From assembly GCF_002095475.1 (NCBI RefSeq), contig NZ_MLFR01000004.1, forward strand, positions 124,001 through 188,000: a DNA stretch of 64,000 nucleotides. The letters run 5' to 3'. The notes under the pieces are model-generated. The model saw only the letters and a list, made by a program, of their open reading frames with translations. It made no database searches and had not been told where the DNA came from. The stretch is from Pantoea rwandensis. Lineage in GTDB: Bacteria; Pseudomonadota; Gammaproteobacteria; Enterobacterales; Enterobacteriaceae. The translations under genes were made by a program, and so were the position numbers. Within the stretch, counting starts at the first letter, position 1; each line of letters starts with the position of its first letter. Shown one piece after another: positions 7,195-15,828 of the stretch.

Positions 7195-8421
7195 ATGTCA
7201 TCGTTCGACTACCTGAAAACCGCCATACGCCAGCAGGGCCATACGCTGCAGCAGGTTGCAGATGCCAGCGGGATGACCAAAGGCTACTTGAGCCAGTTGC
7301 TGAATGCCAAAATCAAAAGCCCCAGCGCGCAAAAGCTGGAAGCACTGCACCGATTTCTTGGGCTGGAATTCCCTCGTCGTGACAAAACCGTTGGCGTGGT
7401 GTTCGGTAAGTTCTACCCGCTGCACACCGGCCACATCTATCTGATCCAGCGCGCCTGCAGCCAGGTGGATGAGCTGCACATCATTATGGGACACGACGAT
7501 CCGCGCGATCGCGAGCTGTTTGAAAACAGTGCCATGTCGCAGCAGCCGACCGTCAGCGATCGTCTGCGCTGGTTATTGCAGACCTTCAAATACCAGAAGA
7601 ACATCCGCATCCACTCGTTTGATGAAGAGGGGATCGAACCCTATCCACACGGCTGGGATGTATGGAGCGAAGGGGTGAAGAAATTCCTCTCCGAGCAGGG
7701 TATTGAGCCGGATTGCATCTACACCAGCGAAGAGCCTGATGCGGCGATGTACCAACAGCACCTCGGTATTCCTACCGTAGTGATCGATCCTAACCGATCT
7801 TTTATGAGCATTAGCGGCGGGCAGATTCGTCAGGATCCATTCCGCTACTGGGAATACATTCCGACCGAAGTGAAGCCGTTCTTTGTGCGCACCGTGGCGA
7901 TCCTCGGTGGTGAATCCAGCGGCAAATCGACGCTGGTCAACAAGCTGGCGAACATCTTCAATACCACCAGTGCGTGGGAATATGGCCGCGATTATGTCTT
8001 CTCGCACCTCGGTGGCGATGAGATGGCGCTGCAGTATTCCGACTACGACAAGATTGCCTTAGGGCAGGCGCAGTACATTGATTTCGCAGTCAAATACGCC
8101 AGTAAAGTGGCGTTTATCGATACCGACTTTGTCACCACGCAGGCGTTTTGCCTCAAGTATGAAGGGCGCGAGCACCCGTTTGTGCAGGCGCTAATCGATG
8201 AGTACCGTTTCGATCTGGTGATTCTGCTGGAAAACAACGTGCCGTGGGTGGCAGATGGTTTGCGAAGCTTGGGCAGTTCGATGGATCGCCGCGAGTTTCA
8301 GTCGATGCTGGTGACTATGCTGCGTGAGAACAACATCGATTTCGTCCATGTGAAAGAGGATGACTACGATACGCGCTTCCTGCGCTGCGTTGAGCTGGTG
8401 AAGCAGATGCTGGGGGCTTAA
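7195..8421 (+). CDS. nadR: trifunctional NAD regulator and kinase NadR
   Basis: NadR represses NAD-synthesis genes when NAD is high, and it also adenylylates NMN and phosphorylates nicotinamide riboside. The 408 residues (E. coli 410) show all three parts. These are an N-terminal helix-turn-helix (LQQVADASGMTKGYLSQLLN, about 18-37), an adenylyltransferase domain starting GVVFGKFYPLHTGHI with ISGGQIR as its second motif, and a kinase domain with Walker A GGESSGKST near residue 240. The ATG at 7195 follows a GGAGG site. Confidence 0.97.
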   Translation: MSSFDYLKTAIRQQGHTLQQVADASGMTKGYLSQLLNAKIKSPSAQKLEALHRFLGLEFPRRDKTVGVVFGKFYPLHTGHIYLIQRACSQVDELHIIMGHDDPRDRELFENSAMSQQPTVSDRLRWLLQTFKYQKNIRIHSFDEEGIEPYPHGWDVWSEGVKKFLSEQGIEPDCIYTSEEPDAAMYQQHLGIPTVVIDPNRSFMSISGGQIRQDPFRYWEYIPTEVKPFFVRTVAILGGESSGKSTLVNKLANIFNTTSAWEYGRDYVFSHLGGDEMALQYSDYDKIALGQAQYIDFAVKYASKVAFIDTDFVTTQAFCLKYEGREHPFVQALIDEYRFDLVILLENNVPWVADGLRSLGSSMDRREFQSMLVTMLRENNIDFVHVKEDDYDTRFLRCVELVKQMLGA

Positions 8422-8433
8422 TCCTACAGCAAT

Positions 8434-8460
8434 AAAAAAGGCGCCAATCGGCGCCTTTTT
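8434..8460. terminator. bidirectional terminator between nadR and ettA
   Basis: A GGCGCC stem with loop AATC, flanked by an A-run on the left and five T on the right, so it can stop transcription from both converging genes. Confidence 0.9.
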
Positions 8461-8473
8461 CACATCATGACAA

Positions 8474-10141
8474 TTACTTCGTCATACGCTTGTACTTGAT
8501 ACGCTTTGGCTCCAGCGCGTCAGCGCCCAAGGTGCGTTTTTTGTACTCTTCGTACTCGGTAAAGTTACCTTCGAAGAACTCCACCTTACCTTCATCCTGA
8601 TAATCGATGATGTGGGTGGCGATACGGTCGAGGAACCAACGGTCATGCGAGATCACCATGGCACAGCCCGGGAACTCCAGCAGGGCGTTTTCCAGCGCGC
8701 GCAGGGTTTCGATGTCCAGGTCGTTGGTCGGTTCATCGAGCAGCAACAGGTTGCCGCCAACTTGCAGCAGTTTCGCGAGGTGCAGACGGCCGCGCTCACC
8801 ACCGGACAGCTCGCCAACGCGTTTGCCCTGATCGGTGCCTTTGAAGTTGAAGCGACCAACATAGGCGCGGCTTGGCATCTCAGTGTTGCCCACGCGCATG
8901 ATGTCCTGACCGCCAGACACTTCTTCGAACACGGTTTTCGAGTTGTCCATCGCGTCACGGAACTGATCCACTGACGCCAGCTTGACGGTTTCGCCCAGCT
9001 CGATAGTGCCAGAATCTGGCTGCTCTTGACCGGACATCATACGGAACAGGGTAGATTTACCCGCACCGTTTGGACCGATGATGCCGACAATCGCGCCTTT
9101 CGGCACCGAGAAGGTCAGATCATCAATCAGGACACGGTCGCCATACGATTTGCTCAGGTTGGTGACTTCCAGCACTTTGTCGCCAAGGCGCGCACCTGGT
9201 GGAATGAACAATTCGTTGGTTTCATTACGTTTCTGATAATCGGTGCTGTTCAGCTCTTCGAAGCGTGCCAGACGGGCTTTGCCCTTAGACTGACGGCCTT
9301 TCGCGCCCTGACGTACCCATTCCAGCTCTTTCTCAATCGACTTGCGACGAGCTGCTTCAGAAGACGCTTCCTGTGCCAGACGCTGATCTTTCTGCTCCAG
9401 CCAGGAAGAGTAGTTACCTTCCCAAGGAATACCTTCACCGCGGTCCAGCTCCAGAATCCAACCCGCTACGTTATCAAGGAAGTAACGGTCGTGCGTGATC
9501 GCCACAACGGTGCCTTCAAAGTCGTGCAGGAAGCGTTCCAGCCATGCCACAGATTCTGCATCCAAGTGGTTGGTGGGTTCGTCGAGCAGCAGCATGTCTG
9601 GCTTTTCCAGCAACAAGCGGCACAGCGCGACGCGGCGGCGTTCACCACCGGACAGCGTAGCGATTTTGGCATCCCAATCTGGCAGACGCATCGCATCTGC
9701 GGCACGGTTCAGCTGCGTATCGAGGTTATGACCATCGTGTGCCTGAATCACTTCTTCCAGACGGCCTTGTTCAGCGGCCAGCTTGTCGAAATCGGCATCG
9801 GGATCGGCATACAGCGCATAGACTTCGTCGAGGCGTTTCAGTGCGCCAACCACTTCAGAAACGGCTTCTTCCACGGACTCACGCACGGTGTGCTCCGGGT
9901 TCAGCTGCGGTTCCTGTGGCAGATAGCCAACATTAATGCCGGGTTGTGGGCGTGCTTCCCCTTCGATATCGGTATCAATACCGGCCATGATGCGCAGTAA
10001 GGTGGATTTACCTGAGCCGTTGAGGCCAAGAACACCGATTTTTGCACCCGGGAAGAAGCTAAGAGAAATATTCTTCAGGATGTGACGCTTCGGCGGAACG
10101 ACCTTACCGACGCGATGCATGCTATAGACGAATTGAGCCAC
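8474..10141 (-). CDS. ettA: ABC-F translation factor EttA
   Basis: EttA is a soluble ABC-F protein that binds the ribosomal E site and gates entry into elongation according to energy charge. At 555 residues it equals the E. coli protein. Two nucleotide-binding cassettes are seen, with Walker A GLNGSGKST (about 40-48) and GPNGAGKST (about 330). Each has an LSGGE signature and LLLDEPTNHLD or LLLDEPTNDLD. The ribosome-contacting linker between them is rich in Lys, Arg and Glu. No membrane domain is present, as expected. It converges on nadR. Confidence 0.97.
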   Translation of the reverse strand: MAQFVYSMHRVGKVVPPKRHILKNISLSFFPGAKIGVLGLNGSGKSTLLRIMAGIDTDIEGEARPQPGINVGYLPQEPQLNPEHTVRESVEEAVSEVVGALKRLDEVYALYADPDADFDKLAAEQGRLEEVIQAHDGHNLDTQLNRAADAMRLPDWDAKIATLSGGERRRVALCRLLLEKPDMLLLDEPTNHLDAESVAWLERFLHDFEGTVVAITHDRYFLDNVAGWILELDRGEGIPWEGNYSSWLEQKDQRLAQEASSEAARRKSIEKELEWVRQGAKGRQSKGKARLARFEELNSTDYQKRNETNELFIPPGARLGDKVLEVTNLSKSYGDRVLIDDLTFSVPKGAIVGIIGPNGAGKSTLFRMMSGQEQPDSGTIELGETVKLASVDQFRDAMDNSKTVFEEVSGGQDIMRVGNTEMPSRAYVGRFNFKGTDQGKRVGELSGGERGRLHLAKLLQVGGNLLLLDEPTNDLDIETLRALENALLEFPGCAMVISHDRWFLDRIATHIIDYQDEGKVEFFEGNFTEYEEYKKRTLGADALEPKRIKYKRMTK

Positions 10142-10325
10142 GTTGTAATGAGCCTTTTGGTCTGTGAGTGGTGGACATCTGATGCAGAAGTTTAGCCGTT
10201 TTCACCCTGCAATCACAGCCACATGGCGTTGAATATTCTGGAGTGCATGCCAGAAATGGATAACTGATTGATTCTCACCCACCAGCCGCTATGCTGAATT
10301 TTTGCCTAAAAACGGAGCAGGTGTG

Positions 10326-11273
10326 ATGCGAGTGCTGATTGCAGCGGATGAAAATGCATGGGGCGGGTTAATTCCTGCCATTCGTCAGACATTACCGGAT
10401 ATGGAAATTATCGCCTCGGCGGGGCATGCCGCCGAGAGTCTGGCCGGTTTTGATGCGCTGATCCCCGGCATGTGCCGCGTGGATGCTCGGCTGATCGCCA
10501 CCGCCGATCGCCTGAAGCTGGTCCAGCAGGCGGGCGTGGGATTAGAAGGCGTAGACCTCGATGCGGCGAAGCAAGCCGGCATTATGGTGGCGAACGTGCC
10601 TTCCGACGATTCAGGCAATGCGGATTCGGTGGCGGAATTGGGGATCTGGATGATGATTGGCCTGGCACGCCGTCAGCATGAGATTGCCGATTGTCTGGCG
10701 CAGCAGAAGCTTGGTCAGCCCATCGGTATGGGATTAATGGGCAAAACCGTCGGGCTGGTGGGTTTGGGCGGAATTGGTAAAGCCCTGGCGAAACGACTGG
10801 CTCCGTTTGGTATGCGCATGATTGGCGTAAAACGTGAAGCGGATGAAGCTTTTGCGCGACAGCATCAACTCGATTGGGTTGGCAATATGGCGCAGTTGCC
10901 GGAGCTACTGCAACAGGCAGACTTCGTGGTGCTCAGCCTGCCTGACAATGCTGCGACGCACAACATCATCAATGCCGATGCGTTGGCGCAGATGAAACCA
11001 GACAGCTTCCTGATCAACCTGGGACGCGGTGGCCTGATAGAGAAGCAGGCGTTTCTGGCAGCACTGGAGACGAAAAGATTGGCTGGCGCCGGTCTGGACG
11101 TGTTCTGGCAGGAGCCACCCAATCCACAAGATCCGGTGTTCCGCTATAACGTGATCGCAACGCCGCATATTGGCGGCGTCACCGATGTCTCAATGAAGGG
11201 AATTATCAAAGGGATCTGCGATAACCTGCGCCGACTGCGCGACGGCGACGCGGTGATCGACCGCAAGGCATAA
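10326..11273 (+). CDS. D-isomer-specific 2-hydroxyacid dehydrogenase
   Basis: This 315-residue protein belongs to the D-2-hydroxyacid dehydrogenase family, NAD(P)-dependent reductases of 2-keto acids. A Rossmann fingerprint VGLVGLGGIGKALAKRL starts near residue 140. The substrate region LINLGRGGLIEKQAF follows, with the conserved Arg and the usual acidic residue near EPPNPQDP. The catalytic His is in TPHIGGVTDVS. I cannot name the substrate. The ATG at 10326 is preferred over the TTG at 10302 because MRVLIAADE matches a family start and GGAG lies upstream. It converges on the deoR-type gene with 2 bases between stops. The gene stands alone, and a link with deoxyribose use is not shown. Confidence 0.85.
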   Translation: MRVLIAADENAWGGLIPAIRQTLPDMEIIASAGHAAESLAGFDALIPGMCRVDARLIATADRLKLVQQAGVGLEGVDLDAAKQAGIMVANVPSDDSGNADSVAELGIWMMIGLARRQHEIADCLAQQKLGQPIGMGLMGKTVGLVGLGGIGKALAKRLAPFGMRMIGVKREADEAFARQHQLDWVGNMAQLPELLQQADFVVLSLPDNAATHNIINADALAQMKPDSFLINLGRGGLIEKQAFLAALETKRLAGAGLDVFWQEPPNPQDPVFRYNVIATPHIGGVTDVSMKGIIKGICDNLRRLRDGDAVIDRKA

Positions 11274-11275
11274 TT

Positions 11276-12040
11276 TTAAGGCAGGCGCAGCGGGATGTTC
11301 TGTTGCGCCAACCAGTTCTTCAGCGCCGATTCTGGCGCGCTGTCACTCACCATTAAATCAAAACGGCGCAGCTCACCAATGCGCGCAGGCAGCACTTTGC
11401 CAAATTTGCTGCTGTCTGCCACCAACACGCGCGTGCGCGAACGCAACATGGCGTGATGTTTCATGGCTAACTCATTGATATTATAGCAGGTTGCTCCCTG
11501 TTCCTGATCGATCCCCGCGGCGGAGATAAAGGCCAGTGTTGGGCAGAGATCGTCGAGAATTGAATGGGCACCAATCGGCGTGAACAGCGCATTATCAGCA
11601 TGGAACTCTCCGCCACTCAGAATCACATTACAGGCGGGTTTCTCTTTCAGCGCGAGGAAGGTATTCATGGCACAGCAAATGGCAGTGAAGGTTAGCGTGT
11701 CGGGTATCGCATCCACGATGTAAGGCAAGGTGGTGCCACAGTCAAAAAACACCGTGTCGTTTTCACTGATCAACCCGGCCGCGGCCTGCGCCAGACGCTG
11801 TTTACGCGCGGCATTTTGCCCATGTTGATCGGAGATGAAATAGTGCCCGGCATGGCTTTTCGGATCGCTGACAATGTAACCGCCCAGCAAGACCACCGTT
11901 GAAGCGGGTTCGGTAAGATCGCGGCGGATAGTCATCTCGGAGACGCCCAAGAGTTGTGCCGCATCTTTCAGATGCAACTTATCGGTGCGCTTCAGTGCTT
12001 GCGCCAGCTTGTGAATGCGTTCGTCGCGCCGGGTTTCCAT
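11276..12040 (-). CDS. deoR: DeoR-type repressor of the deoxyribose cluster
   Basis: This 254-residue DeoR-family repressor closely resembles E. coli DeoR as recalled: METRRDERIHKLAQALKRTD start, winged helix HLKDAAQLLGVSEMTIRRDL, then VVLLGGYIV. The sugar-phosphate sensing domain holds FFDCGTTLPYI and LSGGEFHADNALF. DeoR in E. coli responds to deoxyribose-5-phosphate. The gene is divergent from deoK, and two TGTTA-N6-TAACA type sites lie between them, so it probably represses deoKPX. It may be the counterpart of Salmonella deoQ rather than of deoR itself. The second of two nearby ATGs (12040) is chosen for ribosome-site spacing. Confidence 0.85.
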   Translation of the reverse strand: METRRDERIHKLAQALKRTDKLHLKDAAQLLGVSEMTIRRDLTEPASTVVLLGGYIVSDPKSHAGHYFISDQHGQNAARKQRLAQAAAGLISENDTVFFDCGTTLPYIVDAIPDTLTFTAICCAMNTFLALKEKPACNVILSGGEFHADNALFTPIGAHSILDDLCPTLAFISAAGIDQEQGATCYNINELAMKHHAMLRSRTRVLVADSSKFGKVLPARIGELRRFDLMVSDSAPESALKNWLAQQNIPLRLP

Positions 12041-12246
12041 GAGCATCTCTGTGTAAGGGTTTTCCTGAAGTTAAGAGGCCTGACCGGTGAACGCTTTCAC
12101 GCAGCCAACTGCGAATCACGATAAATCTCACAGATTTTAATGATTTGCACCACATCCAGCAGGCAGATTTTCAATCTTACCTGTAATGAGATCGCGCCGT
12201 AAACTCCCGCAGCGTACCTCATGCCTACCTTACCATGATGTTGGTT

Positions 12247-12262
12247 TGTTAAAATAATAACA
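12247..12262. promoter_or_regulatory. DeoR-type operator, distal
   Basis: TGTTAAAATAATAACA is a 16-bp palindrome with perfect TGTTA/TAACA arms, the arms of the known E. coli DeoR operator. It lies between the divergent deoR and deoK, 105 bp from a second copy. Confidence 0.7.
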
Positions 12263-12311
12263 TCATCATTTTCTGAATTCCCCACAAAACGTTCTTATTA
12301 CCCCATCAGGA

Positions 12312-12327
12312 TGTGAATTTTGTCACA
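12312..12327. promoter_or_regulatory. CRP binding site upstream of deoK
   Basis: TGTGAATTTTGTCACA carries both perfect half-sites of the CRP consensus (TGTGA-N6-TCACA). Its centre (12319.5) fits activation of a promoter starting near 12361, with TGCTAGTGT at 12346-12354 as an extended -10. Confidence 0.8.
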
Positions 12328-12351
12328 CCATTAACTTTTATAACCTGCTAG

Positions 12352-12367
12352 TGTGATTTAAATAACA
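12352..12367. promoter_or_regulatory. DeoR-type operator, proximal
   Basis: TGTGATTTAAATAACA matches nine of the ten arm bases of the DeoR operator. It overlaps the predicted -10 and start region of deoKPX, so a bound repressor would block polymerase. Confidence 0.6.
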
Positions 12368-12400
12368 TTTTAAAGCTAAAAATTCACCGGGGAGTTAACA

Positions 12401-13318
12401 ATGGATATCGCGGTTATTGGGTCGAATATGGTGGACCTTATTACCTATACCAATCAGATGCCGAAAGCGGGCGAAACACTGGAAGCGCCTGATTTCGCTA
12501 TTGGCTGTGGTGGCAAAGGGGCGAATCAGGCGGTAGCTGCCGCGAAAATGGGTGGCAGCGTGATGATGGTCAGCAAAGTGGGCGACGACCTGTTTGCGCC
12601 AAATACGGTAGCGAACCTCAAGCAGCAAGGCGTCGACACCGAATTTGTCACCATCGCGCCGGGCACCTCCAGCGGCGTGGCACCGATCTTTGTTGATGAC
12701 CAATCGCAGAACCGCATTCTGATCATCAAAGGCGCCAACCAGCAGCTCAAACCCGCCGATATCGATGCGGCTGCCGAGGCACTGAAAGCCTGCCAACTGA
12801 TCATCCTGCAGTTAGAGATCCCGCTCGAAACTGTCTACTACGCGATTGATTTTGCGCGCCAGCACGACATCAAAGTGATTCTCAATCCGGCACCGGCGGT
12901 GGCGAATCTGGATATCGACTACGCCTGCAAATGTGACTTCTTTATGCCCAATGAAACCGAACTGGAGATTCTCACCAGCATGCCGGTGGGAACGGATGAT
13001 GAGGTGAAACGGGCGGGGCAAGTGCTACTCAAGCGCGGTCTGAAGAACCTGATTATCACTCTGGGTGGACGCGGTTCACTGTGGATGTCAGGCGACCATC
13101 TGCATCATGTTGCGCCAACGACGGTGCAGGCGGTGGATACCAGTGGTGCCGGCGATGCCTTTATCGGTTGTTTTGCCCACGAGCTGGTAAAAACCGGCGA
13201 TATCGCAGCCTCGATGGCGCAAGCCTCGGCTTATGCCGCCTGCAGCGTGACCGGCCGTGGCACGCAGCGCTCCTATCCTGACGCGGAAACCTTCCAGCGT
13301 TTTCTCAACCTAAACTGA
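12401..13318 (+). CDS. deoK: deoxyribokinase DeoK
   Basis: DeoK phosphorylates 2-deoxy-D-ribose at C5, feeding the aldolase DeoC. The 305-residue protein is in the PfkB/ribokinase family and matches the Salmonella deoxyribokinase start as recalled (MDIAVIGSNMVDLITYTNQM). It carries the sugar-site GCGGKGANQAVAAAK near residue 37 and the anion-hole and base motif DTSGAGDAFIG near residue 247. A GGGGAG-type site precedes the ATG. It leads the deoK-deoP-deoX operon, controlled by the CRP and DeoR sites upstream. Plain ribokinase is the alternative, but the neighbours favour DeoK. Confidence 0.9.
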   Translation: MDIAVIGSNMVDLITYTNQMPKAGETLEAPDFAIGCGGKGANQAVAAAKMGGSVMMVSKVGDDLFAPNTVANLKQQGVDTEFVTIAPGTSSGVAPIFVDDQSQNRILIIKGANQQLKPADIDAAAEALKACQLIILQLEIPLETVYYAIDFARQHDIKVILNPAPAVANLDIDYACKCDFFMPNETELEILTSMPVGTDDEVKRAGQVLLKRGLKNLIITLGGRGSLWMSGDHLHHVAPTTVQAVDTSGAGDAFIGCFAHELVKTGDIAASMAQASAYAACSVTGRGTQRSYPDAETFQRFLNLN

Positions 13319-13327
13319 GGTCGAGTC

Positions 13328-14653
13328 ATGCAACAGAACATTGTTCAGCAATCTGACGGCTATCTGAATAAGACGCCACTGTTCCAGTTCATTTTGCTTT
13401 CGTGCCTGTTCCCGCTGTGGGGCTGCGCCGCAAGCTTAAACGACATCCTGATTACGCAATTCAAAAGCGTGTTTGCGTTGAGCGATTTTGCCAGTGCGCT
13501 GGTACAGAGTGCCTTTTACGGTGGCTATTTCCTGATAGCGATTCCTGCCTCGCTGGTGATCCGTAAAGCCACCTACAAGCTGGCGATCCTGATGGGACTG
13601 GTGTTGTACATCGTCGGTTGTGTGCTGTTCTATCCCGCTTCGCACATGGCGACCTATACCATGTTCCTGGCGGCCATTTTTGCCATCGCCATTGGTTTGA
13701 GCTTCCTCGAAACGGCGGCGAATACCTATAGCTCGATGATTGGCCATCGCGATCACGCCACGCTGCGCCTTAATATCAGCCAGACGTTCTACCCGATCGG
13801 CGCGCTGATGGGCATCGTGCTGGGCAAATATCTGGTGTTCCAGGACGGTGACAGTCTGCATACGCAAATGGCGGGCATGAATGCGGAGCAGGCCCATGCT
13901 TTCCGTCTCACCATGCTGGAGCACACGCTGGAGCCGTACAAATATCTGGTGATGGTGTTAGTGGTCGTGATGTTGCTGTTCCTGTTTACCCGCTATCCAC
14001 GTTGCAAACCGGAATCAAGTGAGAAGTCGCTGCCCTCGCTGGGTGAAACCTTCCGCTATCTGGCGGGTAATCGCCACTTCAAACGCGGTATCGTGGCGCA
14101 ATTCCTCTATGTCGGGATGCAGGTGGCGGTGTGGTCCTTTACCATCCGCCTGGCATTGACGCTAGGGGCTACTAACGAACGCCACGCCTCTAACTTTATG
14201 ATTTACAGCTTTATCTGCTTCTTCATTGGTAAATTTGTCGCCAACTTCCTGATGACGCGCTTCCGCGCGGAAAAAGTGCTAATTGTCTATTCGGTTCTGG
14301 GTGTAATCACCCTCGCGTGGGTGATGTTTGTGCCAAACTTCACCGCAGTGTACGCGGCGGTGTTTGTGAGTGTGCTGTTCGGACCCTGCTGGGCGACGAT
14401 TTACGCGGGCACGCTGGCCACGGTGGATAACAAGTACACCGAAGTGGCAGGCGCGTTTATCGTCATGTCGATTGTCGGCGCTGCCTTTATCCCGGCGATT
14501 CAGGGCTTCGTCTCCGATCATCTGGGATCGATGCAGCTGGCGTTTGGCGTCTCGCTGTTGTGCTTCGCCTGGGTCGGATTCTACTTCTGGGGCGAGCTGC
14601 GTCATAAAAACCAGGCCATGCAGGCGGGTCGTCTGGTTGAGGATATGCCATGA
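13328..14653 (+). CDS. deoP: deoxyribose permease DeoP (FucP-like MFS symporter)
   Basis: This 441-residue MFS protein has about 12 membrane segments and resembles the FucP sugar-proton symporters (FPLWGCAASLNDILITQFKS start, GLSFLETAANTYSSMIG mid-region). In Salmonella the equivalent deoP gene imports 2-deoxy-D-ribose, and the position after deoK supports the same role. It starts 10 bases after deoK and overlaps deoX by 4 bases (ATGA), so the three are coupled. Substrate assignment is by context. Confidence 0.85.
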   Translation: MQQNIVQQSDGYLNKTPLFQFILLSCLFPLWGCAASLNDILITQFKSVFALSDFASALVQSAFYGGYFLIAIPASLVIRKATYKLAILMGLVLYIVGCVLFYPASHMATYTMFLAAIFAIAIGLSFLETAANTYSSMIGHRDHATLRLNISQTFYPIGALMGIVLGKYLVFQDGDSLHTQMAGMNAEQAHAFRLTMLEHTLEPYKYLVMVLVVVMLLFLFTRYPRCKPESSEKSLPSLGETFRYLAGNRHFKRGIVAQFLYVGMQVAVWSFTIRLALTLGATNERHASNFMIYSFICFFIGKFVANFLMTRFRAEKVLIVYSVLGVITLAWVMFVPNFTAVYAAVFVSVLFGPCWATIYAGTLATVDNKYTEVAGAFIVMSIVGAAFIPAIQGFVSDHLGSMQLAFGVSLLCFAWVGFYFWGELRHKNQAMQAGRLVEDMP

Positions 14654-15663
14654 AAACCCGATTACCGCTACGTCGCGAACAGTTCCATGAAACACCCAGT
14701 ACGCTGCTGCACAATGACTATTTTCACGTCGAACTGTTTCGTTATCCGGCGGGTGTGGAGGCGGTACGTATCAGCAACCAGCGCGGCACGGTGATCGTGC
14801 TGCCGTTTTACGGTCAGATGGTGTGGGAGGCGACTTTCGATGGTCATTCGCTGACTATGGGACACAGCTTTAAACAGCCGCTGCCAGGCAACTCGATTAT
14901 CGATACTTACGGCTGTTTTGCCTTCCACTCCGGCTTGCTGGCGAACGGTTGTCCGGCACCCGATGACGATCATCCACTACACGGTGAAATGGCCTGCGCC
15001 CGCATGGACAGCGCGTGGCTCGTGCTGGAGCAGGATCGCGTGTCGCTGGAAGGGGAAACCGAGTATGTGAAAGGCTTCGGGCATCACTATCTAGCGGCAC
15101 CTGCCGTGCGCGTGCAGGCCAACGCGCCACGTCTGCACATTGATATGAACGTCACCAATCTGGCGGGCGCACCGATGCCACTGCAGTATATGTGCCATTT
15201 GAACAGTGCCTGGCTGACGCATGGACGTTTTAAGCAGTCGATCCCGCAGGATGCGTTCAAGCTACGCACCTCGATCCCGGCACATGTGAAACCAACGCCG
15301 CAGTGGACCGCGTATACCGATCGGCTGGCGCACGATCCACAGGCATTTCAGCCCTTAGATCAACCCGAGATGTGCGATCCGGAGATCGTGTTCTTTGCTG
15401 ATAATCTGCAGCAATACGGCAATGAGGTGCAGTTCGAGCTGCATGCCCCGGAGGGTTATGCCTTGATGACGCGCTTCGACAGCCGGCAGTTCCCCCACGC
15501 CACACGCTGGCTGTTGCACAATCACGATCAGCAAGTGGCGGCTTACGTGTTGCCCTCCACCTGCCGACCGGAAGGGTTTAATGCAGCACAGCGTGCCGGA
15601 ACTTTGATCGAGCTGGCACCGGGCGAGAAACGCCACTTCAGCGTGGAGACCGGCATTCTCTAA
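14650..15663 (+). CDS. deoX: aldose 1-epimerase-like protein DeoX (DUF4432)
   Basis: This 337-residue protein is of the DUF4432 galactose-mutarotase-like fold. It is the third gene of the deoKPX set known from Salmonella. A mutarotase converting deoxyribose anomers for the kinase is the likely role; this is inferred. Visible features are GTVIVLPFYGQMVWEA near the start, HPLHGEMACARM with conserved histidines (about residues 107-118), and YMCHLNSAWL. It ends in a strong hairpin. Some strains call it deoM. Confidence 0.8.
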   Translation: MKTRLPLRREQFHETPSTLLHNDYFHVELFRYPAGVEAVRISNQRGTVIVLPFYGQMVWEATFDGHSLTMGHSFKQPLPGNSIIDTYGCFAFHSGLLANGCPAPDDDHPLHGEMACARMDSAWLVLEQDRVSLEGETEYVKGFGHHYLAAPAVRVQANAPRLHIDMNVTNLAGAPMPLQYMCHLNSAWLTHGRFKQSIPQDAFKLRTSIPAHVKPTPQWTAYTDRLAHDPQAFQPLDQPEMCDPEIVFFADNLQQYGNEVQFELHAPEGYALMTRFDSRQFPHATRWLLHNHDQQVAAYVLPSTCRPEGFNAAQRAGTLIELAPGEKRHFSVETGIL

Positions 15664-15665
15664 TC

Positions 15666-15695
15666 ACAGGCGGCCTTAGTGCCGCCTGTATTTCT
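15666..15695 (+). terminator. terminator of deoKPX
   Basis: A 9-bp perfect stem ACAGGCGGC / GCCGCCTGT with loop CTTAGT, followed by ATTTCT. The T-tract is short. Confidence 0.7.
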
Positions 15696-15744
15696 ACCGC
15701 TTCGCTATTCACAAAACTGTCACGCAATCTCCTCGCCAATCGTA

Positions 15745-15772
15745 TAAAGCTCATTGCCCTGTTGGACGATAA
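15745..15772 (+). promoter_or_regulatory. sigma-28 (FliA) type promoter for the chemoreceptor gene
   Basis: TAAAGCTC, 12 bases, then GACGATAA. The flagellar sigma consensus is TAAAGTTT-N11-GCCGATAA, so the -10 differs at one base and the spacer is one base longer. It lies about 57 bases before the chemoreceptor ATG, where such genes usually carry this promoter. Confidence 0.55.
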
Positions 15773-15828
15773 CCCCTGTGACATTCGTCACATTGGTTCT
15801 CCTTTCTTTATCATCAGGGTTCAGATTT

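Noticed and set aside
9026..10000. 324-codon plus-strand frame across ettA
   Set aside because: It is a shadow of the highly conserved ettA on the other strand, and its protein is rich in Phe and Gln in a pattern unlike real proteins.
15754..15828. Longer N-terminus for the chemoreceptor
   Set aside because: These codons overlap the sigma-28-like promoter and would put polar residues before a standard receptor start MKLNQFKIG.
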